DNA of 64,000 nt, from assembly GCA_032768795.1 (NCBI GenBank), contig CP136499.1:248001-312000 (forward strand), written 5' to 3'. Shown piece by piece: positions 1 through 11,704 of the stretch; within the stretch, counting starts at the first letter, position 1, and each line of letters opens with the position of its first letter. The stretch is from Tremella fuciformis. Taxonomy: Eukaryota; Basidiomycota; Tremellomycetes; Tremellales; Tremellaceae. Made by a program: the position numbers and the translations under genes. The notes below the pieces were generated by a model. It worked only from the letters and a program-made list of their open reading frames with translations, did no database searches and was not told the DNA's origin.

Positions 1-60
1 CGCCTACGACCCTCGTTCCAGCCCAGCACGCCTGTCAGACATGTGAGCCTATCGCCGATC

Positions 61-140
61 CTCGAGTAGCCTTGACGACGCTCGAGTAGCCTCGACAACG
101 CTCGAGTAGCCTCGACGACGCTTGAGTAGCCTTGACAACT
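61..140. repeat. Tandem 20-bp repeat, four copies
   Basis: Four head-to-tail copies of a 20-bp unit close to CTCGAGTAGCCTCGACGACG, differing by a few transitions. The CGAGTAGCCTCGACGA words resemble the CTCGTCGAGG-type words in the Copia-3 LTR (38658-38975), so this may be an eroded LTR end, but the similarity is short. From here to about 860 I see no gene I can support. Confidence 0.7.
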
Positions 141-866
141 CTAGAGCTTGAGCCTCGTTGATGGTGTTTCAAGGAGAAAGCCCGAGACGGTGCAGAGGAG
201 GGCACGGGTGATATATATACAAGTCCTCACCCATAAACCGTCCTTAGCACTGTGGTATTGAGTCCCATGGATAGAAAGTAACGGCGCAGCCGTGTTGTCG
301 ATGCACGAGAGGCTGTAGGGCACACCTTCTCGTGGAGGACAGAGATAGATCGACAGAAAGCACGTGTGAGAGGGCCTATCAGTCGACGACCGGCCTGGCC
401 CCGTGTGTCACGACGGACGTAGGGAGAGCACATGGAAGCCACGTGGGGAGACGGAGCTCGGACTCGTTGATTCAACGCATCACTTGCCAAGCTCACCGAG
501 GGACGACGGATACTTAGGAAGACTGGGCGCGTGATACGTTCCGTAGTCTTCTCCCAATTGTTGTTCTCTGCAGACGTGTAGACTGCCTGCTCCGTCCCGT
601 CGCTTGGCTTGCCAGTGACACCGAGTCCCCTGGCTGAGTACCCCATCCATCTCCCCCAACTTGCTCTCGCTCGTCGAGTTCACCTTCCTGCTCGCCAAGT
701 TCAACGAGCTCCTCACTGCACCCCTCGCTCAACCCGTTCATCTCCTAAAGCTCAGCGAGTCCCTCGCCGAGTTCCTCGCCCGACTCGCTCATACCCACCG
801 ACGCCAACGACCCCCACGCCAATCTTCGGAGTACGTGCCCGCCGGGCCCTGGACAGAGAAGGCGGT

Positions 867-1282
867 TGTCGTGACACCGTGACACTAAGACTAGGTGTAA
901 CTTGCGATAGATTGATCCTAGGGGAGAAGGATCAAGAAGTAGGCTCTTTATATATGTCTATGGGCTGGGTGGCAAATCCTTGTGCGCAACTACTTCACCT
1001 GGAGTTGCCACTCACTCCACCTGACTCCGGGCTAGTGCCACCTTGGCGCCAGTTTGGATCAGCCTGGATTCCTAATTCCACTCGGGGTCACCTGGCATCA
1101 CCTGACTTCACCTGGCGTCACCTGACATTCCCTGATTCCACCTGGCGTCACCTGGCAGTAGACCCTCCCAGTGTTCCAGCTTGGAGAGTGAACCTTTCCG
1201 GTATTCCAGCTTGGGGTGTTGCAATCCGGGTGGCAGACGGTTGGGGGCCTGTATGGGTGGCAATGGTGACCGGATCGTAACA
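867..1282 (+). repeat. LTR-like promoter module shared with 48787-49208
   Basis: The left part (GACTAGGTGTAAC, then GATTGATCC, a GGGGAGAAGGATC-like block and a TATATATG box near 950) recurs in the same order at 48787-48890. Both copies end in TCGTAACA. The middle parts differ: here about 1045-1160 holds imperfect repeats of CACCTGGCGTCACCTGA, while the other copy has GTTCAGGTGAACGC-type repeats. This fits a solo LTR with a variable tandem section. I found no perfect target-site duplication, so the edges are approximate. An open frame across 609-1280 is low-complexity and not taken as a gene. Confidence 0.4.
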
Positions 1283-1665
1283 GGTGTGGCCCTCATCACA
1301 GAAGTGCAAGAAGCAGGAGAAGTGACTGGGATGGTGTTGAGGCACTCATAACACATCTGACATGAGGAAGTGATAGGGTACCTCAAGCTCTTGGTTGATG
1401 GCAGATCAAAGAATTACTGCTTTAGGTGACTTCTGGATAGATCCAAAATTGACAGAGCTTTGTCAGTGCAGGAGGCGATAGGCTTGCCAAGACTTCGTTG
1501 AGAATAGGCACACCATCGAGCGTTACCCTTGTGTCAATAGACAGTTCGTTCTTCCATCCGCATCGACATGACAGCATCTCGCCCGGTATTGCCCGCGCAA
1601 ACGCAGCCCCGATCCGTCTATCAGCCGCATGTAGGGCCATCCCTCCCGCTTATAACGGCGTGCAG

Positions 1666-3579
1666 TGCTGACGAAGCGTCAGATCGAAAATGCAGACCCG
1701 AAAGACAGCATCCGCCTTCTCCAGAATCTCCGATTGCTACTCCAACAATATGGCCGGGAGAGCTTTCTGGCAGCGGTAGGGAACTCGCTCGAGCCTGTTT
1801 CCTGGGCGAACCCAGAATTCGAAACACCCATTCGCCAGGGCTCTGCGGATGCGGGATACCGAGAAGGAGAGGAGAAGGAGGACCAAGTCTACCTCGTGGG
1901 ACGTCACGCGCTCCTTGCCCTAGAAGCGAGGGCCGACCGCCCGACGTTGCCGATCTCCATATCCTCGACATGGCGTGATATTGTGACCATCGGCTTGTCC
2001 GACGAGGAGACATCGACAGATGAGCGTCGCCAAGCTTGGACAGGATTGGCGGCCGAGCCGGTGGTTGTGTTCCTGAGAGAGCGGCTGCGTAGATACGTGG
2101 ACGGGGAATGCGACGGGGATGGCATCGTGAACTTGAATGCAAGCCCGATGTCAGGTGGAAGCAGGATAGACGAACGTCTCTCGAGCATGCTTCGAAACTT
2201 ATCGCGGGGAAATAGGGGACACCCAGAGGGGCGAGGCGGGGGCTCAGAGCTCGAGACGCGCAACACGGACACCAGCATGGACATGGATCAGGACACGGAT
2301 ATGGGCATGGACCAAGAAGGAGCTCGCGACGACGACGAAGATGACCTGCGCGACACGCTTTTGGGCTCTTCGGGACCCTCACTCTCGGCCTGGCTCCGAG
2401 AGGCCACAACAATACCGCAGAGCGTGGACAATGCTGTCCCTTACACGGTGATGACTGTGGAGATGCTCCTTCTCTACCAGTCTCTGTCTGTGGAAGCCGC
2501 CTGTATCCGCTTGCAATTGGCCAACCCCGGCACCTTGGGTCCGCTCAACGCACCCTTCATTTGCCCACAGGTTCTTGTCTGCCGCATGGTGGACGAGCAG
2601 GAAGGGCCGAGTCGATCTCGGGTTCACATTGAGCTCGAAGACAAGGCCGGCTGGCGACACCGCGCAGAAGAAGCTTTGAGTCGTCTTAAGTCTGCGGCTG
2701 TTACCGGCCGATCGGGCCCGGAACCAGCAGTGCCAGCACCAGCGATAGCGGTAGCGACAGAGACGAACGGGGGAATCGATTGCGCCTGGAAGCCTGGTAG
2801 GGTGATAGTTGTCATCTGTCTCTTGCCACCGATGCCGTCGAAGTCTCCCGTGACACCTCGCTCGACCGTTAGCCGCCCCGCTCGATCAACACTATCGGCT
2901 GCTGCTGGTGGTTCTTCATCTTCGCCAGCTTCTGAGCAGGAACGGGTCTACGCGGTACTCGAACTCGCCCCTGCGACGTTCAGCGCCTGCCTCTACCTCG
3001 CCGGGAACGGGAACGGGAACGGGAGCTTCCCTGGCGGCAGTGAAGTTGCTCTCGCACGTGGCGTGACTGATGCAGTGAGTGTTTGATGAGATCCAAGCAA
3101 TGATCGATGCTCGCTGACAGCCCAGGTATGGGACATGTCACTATTGGGTCATGTGCTGGGACCGCCCCCCACGATAGGGATATATGCGTCAGCGTACCCC
3201 CTGGCCCGTCTGATCAACGTGAGTTTAGCTTTCGATGTGAAGCGGAACACCTTGAGCTGATGCTTGTGCGATGCTGCCACAGACGCTCGAAGCGAATCTC
3301 TCTTCCGCTTCGACTGGACCCATCGCCATGCTCGCGCTCGACCGTCTTGCCGATCCGGGAGATCTCGTCCGAGCCGGGCCCGCCACCATCACCGTCCAAA
3401 GTCGGCCTGGGACGCTGAGGCCCACCTGGACCGCCGCCGATGAGCTCGCCGTGCGGGCTGAGCAATTCTCCTGGATTTTGACTGACAGGACCACAGGTCG
3501 CCGCTTGTACACTACATTGCGTTCGGACCGTGCTCTTGCTGCGTTGTTCTCTTTTGGGCCGAGCAGCGCCGACATATAA
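1666..3579 (+). CDS. Hypothetical protein, three exons, N-terminus incomplete
   Basis: Proposed exons are 1666-3074, 3126-3218 and 3283-3579. Intron 1 runs from GTGAGT at 3075 to CAG at 3125, intron 2 from GTGAGT at 3219 to CAG at 3282. Both are phase 0 and the frame stays open to a stop at 3577-3579. The 5' end is unclear: the frame opens after a stop at 1653 and has no early ATG, and a TGCAG acceptor ends at 1665, so a further upstream exon is likely. The protein starts with a leucine-rich helical segment, has an acidic Asp/Met-rich linker (about 2270-2350) and a GNGNGNG run at 3001-3025. I recognise no domain. Neighbouring 3590-4370 has no gene I can support. Confidence 0.5.
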
Positions 3580-4372
3580 TCATCAAAGACGGAGATTGAA
3601 TCATTGCATGCAAGCGTTCGTCATCAACCCATCGTCTGACCTTGACTTGATGAAGGAAAAAGAGACTTCTACCCGGTCGAGGTAGAAGACAGCATGTACA
3701 GCACCTCACTCGCCTTTTCTACGAGAGTAGGAGTGGCGCGATCCGACTTTGAACAGGCCAGGTCGACGAGCCGATCGAATGAATTTTGATCATCAGGATG
3801 GTCCTGACTGCTGCGTGGCACTCAGCACATCTTTCTCTCCAGTTCATTGTATTCGGATGGGAAGATTCATCGCCTTACCTCACCGGCGGGATCTCGACAC
3901 CGCGGCAAAGCGTCCAAAGAATGTCGAGCGCGCTGTCGAGTCCATGAATATGCTCCGGCGAGGGGAAAGTCGAGTGCTGCTCGTATATCGTATCTGATCT
4001 CAGGGGGACGCGAGAGACTCACCTCCGAGCCGGTGACCGCACCCGGGCCGTTCCAACATTCCAAACCCGACACCCCGGCCTGAAGCTTTTAACCTTTGCC
4101 TTTCCAAGGCTAGATACAGTGAGACGCACCGTCCACGCGCTTGCCAGACTGGAGATGTCACTAGGAACCCTGCGGACCGGATCATGTGTGATGTGTAGTA
4201 CCCCTCCTCGTGCCGATCGAGGGTCGTAGAGGAATACCGCAGCCAGCAACTTGCGTGGTCCCTGCATCTCCGCTTCCGCTTCGTCGCCGTTGTCTGCATC
4301 GAGCCAGCAGGGCCGCAAGACCACTCCATTTCGCGTCCCGACCGACTGGTCAGTGGCCACGCTCAACTGTGA

Positions 4373-5784
4373 TCAGCCGCTCGCTCTACATTGGCATAGC
4401 CTGTTGCTCACGTCTGACGGGACCTTCCACTGGCGTATCATACCGCCGGACCTCTCTTGCAGAATGTCTAGAAGCATGTTCACCATCGATGGATGCGGTG
4501 TCCATGACAGCAGTTGGGACGCGGCGGAAGTCGAAGTCGGACACGGGCCGCAAACGATGGGCAGAGTGACGGCCTGGATCAGAGAGGCAATGTGTGATAC
4601 CACTGTGCTCATCCCTAGACCCGTCGTGGTCTGTGGCGGAGGTGCGATGTCCGTGGGTGCACAGGTGAGCGATAGAGCCCCGACCGAAGGTGTACGATGA
4701 CGGGATCTGCGCCCGAAGTCCAGGTCCACGAGATTAGCTCTTGTGTACAGTGACTCTTGAAGGGTGACCAAAGTACCCCTCCTCACGCCGGCCAAGGGAT
4801 TGACTTTACGACGCTGGGGTCGCGCGTGCGCGTTGAGTTTCGGAGGCAATCGCTCTTCGAGCAAGTTGCGATACTTGCGATGAAAGTCTTTCGCATTGCA
4901 GCCCGCGGCCCAGGAGCCCTTCGCCTCAAAGTGAGCTTGATCGATATTTCTTGAACAGTCCGCTTACCTCGGCCCATTCAAAGAATCCCTTCAACCCGCG
5001 GGACAAATCCGAGTGTGAGCTCTCATACTCTTCGGCGAGCCGAAGGAAGTGATTGAACGGCGACTCATCGCCAGCCTTGATAGTTGAGCGACACCTATTG
5101 GCCGGTCGTCGAGGTTTGGGCAGGTGCCTGACGTCCGAGCCGCTCGACGCTTCTTCCACAGGCATCGAGGTATCGGCCGTACTCTGCGAGTTTGCTGATG
5201 ATTGTCCGGCCTTGGTCTGCGGCTGGTCAACATTGCCCTCGCCTGTGAGCTGTCTTCAGACTTGCCAATGCTTGTTCCGTGTCCCCTCCGGTTTGCGATT
5301 GATACCATCCCGCCTCGATGGGAAGCAGCTTCTTGGCCCCCACGCACAGCTCTATCCATCTCGTCGTCACCACCTTCTGGTTCGGTACTATCCCGGGAAT
5401 GACCTCGTTGGGGCGGTACGGATCGCAAAGTGTCAGATGACTGGCCGCAGACCGCCGTTTGCGTTTGCGCTTGCCATTGACATTGCCGTAGGCGTTCGGA
5501 TCATCGACCATTTTCTTGTGCGTGGGGGACGCGACGACAGCAATCTGTTGGTTTTCAGAAGGACCCTTCAAGGGCGCGACGCGTCCGCAGTGCTCCTGTC
5601 GCGCAGAGTATCAGCTCGCTTCCTCGCTTTACTGAAAACCCGCGCCCGCCCTTACCTTTATAGTGTCGACGAGGAAGGGGATGTAAGACGGGTCATAATC
5701 GCTGATCACCATCAACTTGAACTCGTACTGGGCAAAGAGGGGCTCTCGATGAGGGTCTCGTACCCAGCTGGCCACCCGAGACAT
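4373..5784 (-). CDS. BRCT-domain protein with Myb-like region, possibly Rap1-like
   Basis: Four exons, all phase 0: 5784-5656, 5595-5266, 5222-4968 and 4924-4373, giving about 421 residues. Introns are 60, 43 and 43 nt. The second intron uses a GC-AG pair with the strong donor GCAAGT. Residues about 15-150 read as a BRCT domain: a hydrophobic first strand, a GRV turn after the first intron, and a terminal VVTTRWIELCVGAKKLL helix with the conserved Trp. A KRKRKRR basic run lies inside it. Residues about 205-268 form helices ending in NAKDFHRKYRNLLEERL, similar in style to the third helix of the Rap1 Myb domain. BRCT then Myb is the Rap1 order, which would mean a telomere-binding or silencing role. 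That name is inference; other BRCT proteins are possible. The C-terminal 120 residues are unrecognised and may contain another intron. Confidence 0.5.
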
Positions 5785-6353
5785 CGCTTTCTTCGGTTGG
5801 ACAGACAACCGAAGCAATGGGAAAGCGAGACCCTTGTGCTAGCTAACGGTGTTTCTCGGCAATCACACTATGACTCGAAGTGGGGGTATCGCTAGCTTGG
5901 AAGTTGCTGGAATGCCGGCGTGAGGCTCAATCAGTGACACTGGCGGTGTCAAGACCGTCGAGGATAAGATGGACTACGAGTAAGGGTACCCGCACGCCGT
6001 GCTCGGTTGTGACGTTTGATCGGTATTAGGAACGATTAGGATAAGTGAGTCGGGATAAAGAGGGAGGACCATTCAAGGCGTTTTCATTAGGAAAATCCTA
6101 ATGCGATCAAAACTTCACAGACACGGCAAGCGAAACACTCCGCAAGCCTTGCTGGTGCAGACACTAGTCCTCCATCATAGAAGAACACAACTCCGGGAAT
6201 TGACCGAGATAGTCCATGTGGCAGCCACACGGCTTGCGATAGGATGCACGAGCTCGATCTGATGGAGAATCATCGCATCGTTCTGTCAAGGCCGTGGGCG
6301 GTGGACCTATGAGGTTATGCAACCGCCGCACGTTCTGCGAGTGATGTGGCCAA
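5785..6353. other. Intergenic, no gene seen
   Basis: Upstream of the BRCT gene. Around 6035-6105 there is a short AT-richer stretch with the repeated word TAGGA(A)AATCC / ATTAGGA. I see no credible coding sequence or RNA gene. Confidence 0.4.
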
Positions 6354-7110
6354 CTATTCTGCGTCGGAATTGATCGGCTTTCCCGCTGCACTTTTGCCGC
6401 CCATCATTATGAGCACGACTTTGTCTCGCAGATGCACACTCAGGCCAAGTAACGTGGCCGTCGTCTCCGGGGGCGGCTCACCGAATTCCGCACGGACAGG
6501 ATAGCCAGCGAGCGAGCGCAAGCTTCTTGGCCTGCATCCGCATGTGCGAAAACGGAATGCCAGTCTGAAGTGTGAAGGGTTCTTGGGAATGTGCTGCACA
6601 AAGCGCGAGAACTTCAAGTTCGTTGGCATCACCAATCTGGTAATATCCCGCGCGGCCCCCTCTTTGTAGATGGGTCGGTGACACATGGGCACAACACTCA
6701 TGACGACGACTGGTTTCACCCGAGCGAACAGTTTCGCGAAATTGCCACGGTGCAGCGCATCGTCCATAGGCGCGGCCAGCCGCTGTAACCGGTACAGAGA
6801 ATCGGGCAGAAGCGGCGGGCCATTGGCCTGCACCGTCTTGTAGAGGTCCATGCCGTGTACCGGCCTGAACGCGGGCAGCTTGATGTCAAGGTCGTACGGC
6901 TGTTCCATGGTGAGATCGTACTCGTTGCCCAGCGCCGAACGAGTGGTGGCAGCCGCTGCAGCGTGTACGCCGCCCGCATCGGGGCTCAATAACAGCACGC
7001 ATTTGCGCAGCGCCGTTGCGGGAAACCGATCGGCGAGGAACGCGCGCAGCTGGGCACGCTTGATGTCGGCAGCGAAGGTTGCTGTCAAGACCAGGCGTAG
7101 GATAGCCTGC
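6354..7110 (-). pseudogene. Fragment of GT28 (MGDG-synthase/MurG-like) glycosyltransferase, N-terminal and middle part
   Basis: The minus-strand frame contains CVLLLSPDAGGVHAAAAAT near 6940-7000, matching the nucleotide-sugar glycosyltransferase start known from MGDG synthases (hydrophobic strand, D-GGGH-A). Downstream are a FAKLFARVKPVVVMSVVP strand, then GYPVRAEF and KVVLIMMGG near 6390-6480, corresponding to the linker and the first strand of the second Rossmann domain. The frame stops at 6354 just after this strand, so the donor-binding C-terminal half is missing. In bacteria and plastids such enzymes add galactose or glucose to diacylglycerol. The match is by motif order only. With the pieces at 7324-7660 and 8321-8785 this looks like a broken, rearranged, possibly bacterial-derived gene. 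Confidence 0.45.
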
Positions 7111-7323
7111 GTCAAACTGAAGAAAGTCGAAGTTGCCTCACATGGAGTACGCAATCGAGTGCAGCTAGTAGAGAAGACTGGGAGTACAAGAGACATATTT
7201 GACTGGAGATTGTCTCTTCTTGCCACAGTCCTGACAGTCGCCTGGGGGTTACGGCGGGGCGACGCAAATGGCGCGTCCGCATGGAAGCGACGGGGCTTCG
7301 ACATGCGCTCCATTCAGCGCTTG

Positions 7324-7660
7324 AGATAGTTGGGCAAAGTGCCGCGCCGGATACTTGATGCGCCAATGTAGGCCGCTCCTTCCGCAAGGCCTCGCTGACC
7401 TGGCCCACGAAGTGCGCGGCGCCGCGCTTCCATATCCCAAAGCGATGCGTCTGCGCGAACGTCGGATTGCCCGCTTGCCAGCGGACCTGCTCGTCGCCCA
7501 TACGAAACAGCATTGGCAAGTTCATGGTCAACGCTTCGTTCACGGTGCCGCCGCCCGTCTTGGTGACCATGACGCTGCTGCGCCGCGTGATGGCCGCCAC
7601 ACCGTCAGCGTTGGTAAAGTTCAACGTGAGCGTCGACACGCCCAAAACGCCGGGATTGTT
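7324..7660 (-). pseudogene. Fragment of GT28-like glycosyltransferase, C-terminal part
   Basis: The minus-strand frame reads SSVMVTKTGGGTVNEALTMN followed by LPMLF and a QAGNPTFAQTHRFGIW segment, then a helix FVGQVSEALRKE. This is the donor-binding motif order of MGDG-synthase/MurG enzymes: a K-GGGT-EAL helix, L-P-L strand, a Q-GN motif, then the terminal helix. It lies 5' of the N-terminal piece on the same strand, so the two are not one linear gene. Either there were two tandem copies, each partly lost, or the locus was rearranged. Confidence 0.45.
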
Positions 7661-8094
7661 GGACCCGCCGTGCCTCTTTCCGCAACGCTTCCTGCAGCAT
7701 GATACTGCGGCCGCAGAATCACACGATATGTACGCGGTGTAATGGACTACGACATTACGGAGATGTCCGTAGTAGCCGACTACCTGTGAGAACTCTACAT
7801 ATACAGACTGAGAAGGAGTGGATACCCTCTTCAAAGAATGTATTATTCATCTGTCACCTGGTAACTCATCCTGGCATATCTGTTGACTAGCAAGGCAGGC
7901 AGTCACTCACGTGCCAACTCGTGTTCACCGATCCCGACACGCGGTCGTTGCGCCATCGCAAGCCTCATCAAGCTGCGCACGCCGTAGAGAACACTCGATG
8001 GCGAGTCACTCCTTCCTTTCTCGTCGGCTACGATGCCCAGCGTTGCAGAGAGGCGCGATGCACCGTCTGCAGCGCTGGCGTCCTCCAGGGGGTT

Positions 8095-8275
8095 ACGATT
8101 GTACCACCCGGGGGCGGATACCACCTGCTCAACTAAACTGTCATCCTAAACCTCCAGGAGGTTACGGCTGTACTGCCTGGAAGGCGCCAGGGGGTACAGT
8201 TGTACCACACAGACCCGACACAAAACCGTCTTCCTGCACCTCCAGGTGGTTCAATTGTACCACCTGGGGGGACGG
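8095..8275 (-). repeat. Degenerate copies of the 55-bp minisatellite unit
   Basis: Three diverged units with CCTCCAGG(T/A)GGTT followed by a palindromic TTGTACCACC/TGTACTGCC core, separated by ACAAAACCGTCTTCCTGCA-like spacers. They are the reverse complement of the units arrayed at 26726-27220. A further locus is at 21600-21790. Confidence 0.6.
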
Positions 8276-8320
8276 AACGACGCTTCGTCAGCCTGCATCG
8301 TGAGAGTATACGCGCCGGCA

Positions 8321-8785
8321 GGATCAGACCCGGGTTGCCAGTGCGCCGTGCGTTTACGGAGGAGGGGGCGCTGGAGAAGAACATGCAGGTGAGTGGTGTG
8401 CTCGACGAGCTGACCATTGGCACACAACACCGTTTGGTCATGATTATGATGGATGCGCAGGGCGGCGCTGAAGAAAACATCTGTTCCGACGCACACCAGC
8501 TGTTGGGTCGCTACCGAACGCGGCGATAGGTGAGGGCGAAGTCAACCTGGTGACTTTGTGCCGAGGCAACGAACATCTCCGCCAGCGTTCAGTCAGATCC
8601 TGCTACCGGGAGCAGCTGTGTGCGCTGGGGCCACGGGACAAGTCCAACGTTGCAACGCTCATCCGCAAAGCTCACGTGTCGATCGCCAAACCCGGAAGTT
8701 CCACGGTAAACGACGCCCTGACAACTAACCTGACCATGATTCTACTGGCGCGGCGTCCCGGTGGTGGATTGAGAGCAGGCCAATG
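8321..8785 (+). pseudogene. Fragment of GT28-like glycosyltransferase, C-terminal domain, frameshifted
   Basis: A first frame to the stop at 8527-8529 contains HRLVMIMMDAQGG, equivalent to the VLIMMGG strand of the minus-strand copy. A second frame (8550-8786) contains LCRGNEHLRQR (the CGRN-L block), then LIRKAHVSIAKPGSSTVNDA and L-T-N-L-T-M-I-L, the donor-site helix and strand. The two frames are continuous in homology but not in phase, so at least one indel separates them. The catalytic N-terminal domain is absent. This copy is on the opposite strand to the other two pieces. Confidence 0.45.
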
Positions 8786-9085
8786 ACCCCTTGGCGGTAG
8801 AAAACGGGATGGCAACGGAACGGGATGCCAACGCGGGCTTCGTACCACGACCTCACCCAGCGGGAGTCACGCAGCTTACCCGCGAACACCCCAGGCCGCA
8901 CTCCCCCAGTCGCAACCCTTCAGCAAACCAATTGCAGAGAAGCCGGGGTGCCACAAGAGACACCGAGTGTGGCGTAACACCTGAACCCAGTCGATTGGAT
9001 TGCGGGGATGGCGCAAGCAACCGGCGTACGAGCGATCCAGGCGGTTTCGCAGCGCATGCCGCTGCCCATCCGGCCCCGCAAAGCG

Positions 9086-9108
9086 CCCCCCCCCCCCCCC
9101 CCCCCCCC
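9086..9108. repeat. Homopolymer C tract, 23 nt
   Basis: Uninterrupted run of 23 C. Similar runs occur at 19738-19762 (25 nt) and 29165-29188 (24 nt), all C-rich on the plus strand. Such G/C runs can form quadruplex or i-motif structures and are prone to length error in assembly. Confidence 0.9.
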
Positions 9109-9120
9109 GAAGAGTTCTGA

Positions 9121-11514
9121 CACACCCGCGTTTGTCGAGGCCATGGCGACGGAGCGGCTGCACAAGGTGTGTACCAAGCCCTGCGAGGTAATTCTTTGTG
9201 CCACAAGCGGCGAGCCCATGCTGTGTGTGGACGGCAAACTTGAGGAATGGACGCAGGTGCAAAGACCGTTTTGTCTTTGCCTAAGACGGCATCGCCAACG
9301 GGGTGGGGCAGCGCGCGTACCTCAGCGGCGGTCTCTCCGTGAGGGACGCCGCCGCCTGGAGCGTCATAGGGGTCTCCATGCGCCCGTTACATTGTCTTCG
9401 GCCGGAGGAGCAGCCCGCGCAGCCCGAGCTGCAGGCGGTGCTGGCCCGTCACGATGCACACGCATGGTGCCGCCTCGTCGAGACGAGGGGCGATGTCACA
9501 ATGTTTGGCGCGGCTATTTTCATTGAAGCCTACAAAATTACGGTGTGGTGGGAACAGTGGACAGCCCGGAAGCGTACGAGATCATGGGTTTGCCCGTGAA
9601 CGAGCCGCGTGCATCTCATGCAGCAGAGCGTCCAGGAGGTCCGCATATTCGTAGAAAGTTGGACGCAGCGTGGCATGTCGTTCAACGGGCTCGATCGCAA
9701 TCGCAACACGTTCACCTTCCCGCAGGGCTATGTGCTGAGGCACAGCGCTCTTGCGGGCATTATCCCGGATCCAGCGCTTGGGGCTTCTGAGAGTGAAGGT
9801 GTCACGATACCTCTCTGTCCCTGTCCAAGTGCCCGTCACTGGGTGACCGAGACTCTTCAACTTCGGCGAGGCTGGGCGAGACTAGGAGAAGTGGCAAGGG
9901 CAAGGGCTCGGAGGACTTGTAGAGTCTCAACGAGTGTCGACAAGGGTAGCCGAGGTTGGCTAGGCAAGGCAAGGCAAGGCAAGGTGAACCGACAAGTGCT
10001 AGGCCTTAGCAGCTGTTGGCGGGACGGAGCGGGAGAGAGTGAGTGAGGGAGTAAGTCCCATGCAACTCAATTGCGAGAGTACTGGAGTTCTATGAGGGCT
10101 CTGCGAGCCTTAAGTATCCCACAGCCTGTCCCGTTGTCTCTGTGACTCTGTCTCTGCGAGCTCGACGAGGTCTTGGCCCATGTACGTCGAGCTCATTGTT
10201 CTCTCGTTTCCCTTAGTCAAGTTCGCCGGATGCGACGAACTCGCTGAGTAAGCATCGAGGAGGCCTATCGTTCTTCGACGGCGAGCACGGCGAGCCTCGA
10301 AGATATCCTTGCTGTCGACAAGAGCTGCGGTGACAACGGGACTTAGCTATGCGAGAGATGTATCCTTTTGTCCGAAGAATGCGGTAAATTTGCGTGGGTC
10401 GGTCTCGACGAGTGAGGCGAGCTTCCCGCCGAGTGCTCGACTCACGTTCCTTGGGCTTGGTCTTGCTCGGTCTTGGTGCTGCTTTGGTGTCATTCATGAC
10501 AGCTTCACGCCACCCACGGATTTGCAATGGTGGAAAGACTGGACTCGGCAAAAATAGTCATGCGCGACACAGGTGGACGCACATGTCGCTCATAATCATC
10601 GCTTGGTCGTGTCGATTACTGGGGCAGTTGCGGATTGCTCGGACCCAGTACGCCCCGGGCGCCGCCCGCTTGATGACCGCCATGCGCATGCATGCTGCCC
10701 GAGCTCGTGATCTGCTGAGCATCCCCGGCAAGATTTGGTTGAGCTGCGTGCAGAGCGCTACGAATCCGGAATTGTCTTTCACGCCATCCTTCTTCGCTTT
10801 CGTACTCGTAGCGGTCTGCGGCGTTGCCGAACGGCTGCACGGTATCGCAAAGCGAAGGACCTCCTAGAATTGTGGGGCACTCAAGCGCGGAAGACGACTG
10901 AGTGATCGCCTCATCAACGAGGGATTGTACGTTGCTGGTGAAGGCACTAGGGAGTTGGTGTGGAGATGATGAAATTGAATTCATGGTCATTTAGCCTCTC
11001 TGCACGTCAGTGCGGAATATTTCACGGGCACTTTCTTGCCTGCGCGCTAAACGAAGTGATCTTACTGTATGTCCCCAAGTCTCTCAACTGCCTGGCGCAC
11101 CACCAAAGTACACGCGTTGATCACCCCCAGCGCTTGAAACGTGCGTTGCGTTGCCCGAGGTTTGTCTGTGCAAGAGTTCTGGCGGCGCCGACATGCGGAC
11201 CCGGTATTCAATGTCACGAACGGTGTGCTGAGCAACACATCATTGGGCCGTTCGGCTACCGAAGTCGCATGCACCTGCCTCAAACGTTTGTACCATGCAC
11301 TCCGGATAGATTCGGCCTGGCCCCGAAACAGGCGAACACCATTTCCGGTCCGCCAATATGTTTAGCCAAGCGTTCAATCCAGGCCTTCATGCCCGCGTGC
11401 GCGTGAATGGTGTTGAGAGTTCTCACGTAACGCGTCGCGGTAAGCCCTTCCACATAGTCTTCTGGGGCATCGGCTAAGGCAAGTGAGATGGGATGCGGAC
11501 TGCCGAGACGAGAC
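9121..11514. other. Decayed sequence, no intact gene
   Basis: Short frames on both strands look locally protein-like but are broken within 50 to 100 codons. Examples are plus-strand 9121-9250 and 9280-9590, and minus-strand 9582-9760, 10558-10990 and 11300-11440. I cannot name them. AAGGC is repeated five times near 9964-9985. There are no clear splice chains joining these pieces. This appears to be the continuation of the degenerate block that starts at 6.3 kb. Confidence 0.35.
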
Positions 11515-11534
11515 TGTTACAAGATGGCGATCAA

Positions 11535-11688
11535 TGTTGAACAATAGGCCCCGAGACGCCTCATAGGGTCAGAATTGCCTCTTGCGGCCAAATGAGTAAC
11601 CTTATGTAGATGGCTTGAGCAGAGCGACAGCTCATAAGTAGAGAACTGCAGAGATGGACGAATGCATGGCTCTCATCGTTGTGTAACA
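11535..11688 (+). repeat. Copia-1 5' LTR
   Basis: 154 bp, TGTTGAACA...TGTAACA, same as 17045-17198. The first 50 bp (TGTTGAACAATAGGCC... GACGCCTCATAG... AATTGCCTCTT) resemble the reverse complement of the solo LTRs at 20446, 59136, 59798 and 61451, so those belong to a related copia family. Confidence 0.92.
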
Positions 11689-11704
11689 GATTAAAAGTCC
11701 CAAG
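11689..11704 (+). promoter_or_regulatory. Candidate Copia-1 primer-binding site (tRNA-Lys anticodon arm)
   Basis: The 16 nt right after the LTR, GATTAAAAGTCCCAAG, lack the usual TGG. The complement reads CTTGGGACTTTTAATC. CTTTTAA is the loop of a Lys(UUU) anticodon arm. This would mean priming by a half-tRNA cut at the anticodon loop, as known for Drosophila copia and Ty5 with initiator Met tRNA. It is an inference without the host tRNA sequence. Confidence 0.4.

Noticed and set aside
609..1280. 223-codon plus-strand frame
   Set aside because: It crosses an LTR-like repeat and its tandem section; composition is repeat-driven.
8853..9262. Three overlapping frames with glycine or proline runs
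   Set aside because: The runs come from the poly-C tract; the rest is unrecognised and the frames overlap each other.
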